Positions 5,143 through 5,318 of a stretch of 5,318 nucleotides of DNA are shown here, in pieces. Position 1 is the first letter of the stretch; each line of letters begins with the position of its first letter. A model generated the notes under the pieces. It made no database searches. It was not told the DNA's origin and was given only the letters and a program-made list of their open reading frames with translations. Source of the DNA: Deltaproteobacteria bacterium. Its GTDB lineage: Bacteria > Bdellovibrionota_C > UBA2361 > JAAYZI01. Position numbers and translations under genes: made by a program. The stretch is taken from positions 1 to 5,318 of the forward strand of contig JAAYZI010000003.1 in NCBI GenBank assembly GCA_012514925.1, read 5' to 3'.

Positions 5143-5318
5143 TTGACTAACTACCGCGAAATATTGGATTTGCCACAACGTCTTTTTGTGGTCGGCGACA
5201 TCCATGGTTGTTCTGAAGAATCTGCCGCTTTGGTGGAGCATCTTCGCACCGAGGAGGGACTCTCGCCAGAGGACTTGTTGGTATTCGTCGGAGATTATAT
5301 AGATCGCGGCCCGCGATC
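5143..5318 (+). CDS. Calcineurin-like metallophosphoesterase (PPP-type), N-terminal part only
   Basis: Fifty-eight codons are visible before the right edge. FVVGDIHGC (residues 15-23) and FVGDYIDRGP (48-57) are the first two metal-binding motifs, GDxHG and GDxxDRG, of the calcineurin-like superfamily. They occur in PPP Ser/Thr protein phosphatases and ApaH-type Ap4A hydrolases, which use two metal ions. The GNHE and His motifs lie beyond the window, so substrate cannot be decided. The product starts close to motif 1 with no signal peptide, so it is cytoplasmic. TTG at 5143 is chosen because AAGAGG lies 5 nt upstream; an in-frame GTG at 5104, inside the mobile element, has no ribosome site and a stop lies at 5095. 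Expression should come from the promoter at 4947-4975. Confidence 0.85.
   Translation, partial: MTNYREILDLPQRLFVVGDIHGCSEESAALVEHLRTEEGLSPEDLLVFVGDYIDRGPR

Overview
The window is a stretch of bacterial chromosome of moderate GC with long intergenic gaps. A lipoprotein-type signal peptide and a membrane-anchored exported protein suggest a Gram-negative (diderm) envelope. Polyserine tracts and the divergent U32 protein fit a deltaproteobacterial or Bdellovibrionota-like lineage, but this is a weak inference and I do not assign a taxon.

Layout: (1) 1-1015, minus strand: a U32 peptidase-like protein that runs off the left edge. (2) 1016-1357: intergenic, between divergent genes. (3) 1358-3622, plus strand: a large membrane-anchored exported protein with beta-rich N-terminal modules, a 22-cysteine domain carrying an HELIH zincin motif, and a repetitive Pro/Glu/Tyr tail. 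The residues after HELIH match the spacing of the Atp23 (peptidase M76) active-site signature. (4) 3623-4102: a non-coding, repeat-dense gap with an IS66-like end at each side, a near-perfect direct repeat holding an 18-bp palindrome, a perfect 24-bp inverted repeat and an intrinsic terminator. (5) 4103-4822, minus strand: a probable lipoprotein with a cohesin-like beta domain and a C-terminal polyserine tail. The tail is written at DNA level as a 9-nt unit, AGY-TCN-TCN. (6) 4823-5142: a control region with a strong promoter, a 9-5-9 dyad covering its -35 and spacer, and a 135-bp IS66-like mini-element flanked by an exact 8-bp duplication. (7) 5143-5318, plus strand: the start of a calcineurin-like (PPP-type) phosphoesterase, running off the right edge.

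The most coherent story is at the right end. A 135-bp non-autonomous element inserted exactly at the Shine-Dalgarno of the phosphatase gene. The target duplication (AAGAGGTT) contains the Shine-Dalgarno, so the gene kept its ribosome site while its leader grew by 143 nt. The other main find is the Atp23-like zinc motif in an exported, cysteine-rich bacterial protein. No RNA gene or CRISPR array was seen, and the genes do not form an obvious operon; no functional link between the zincin, the lipoprotein and the phosphatase can be shown from sequence alone.
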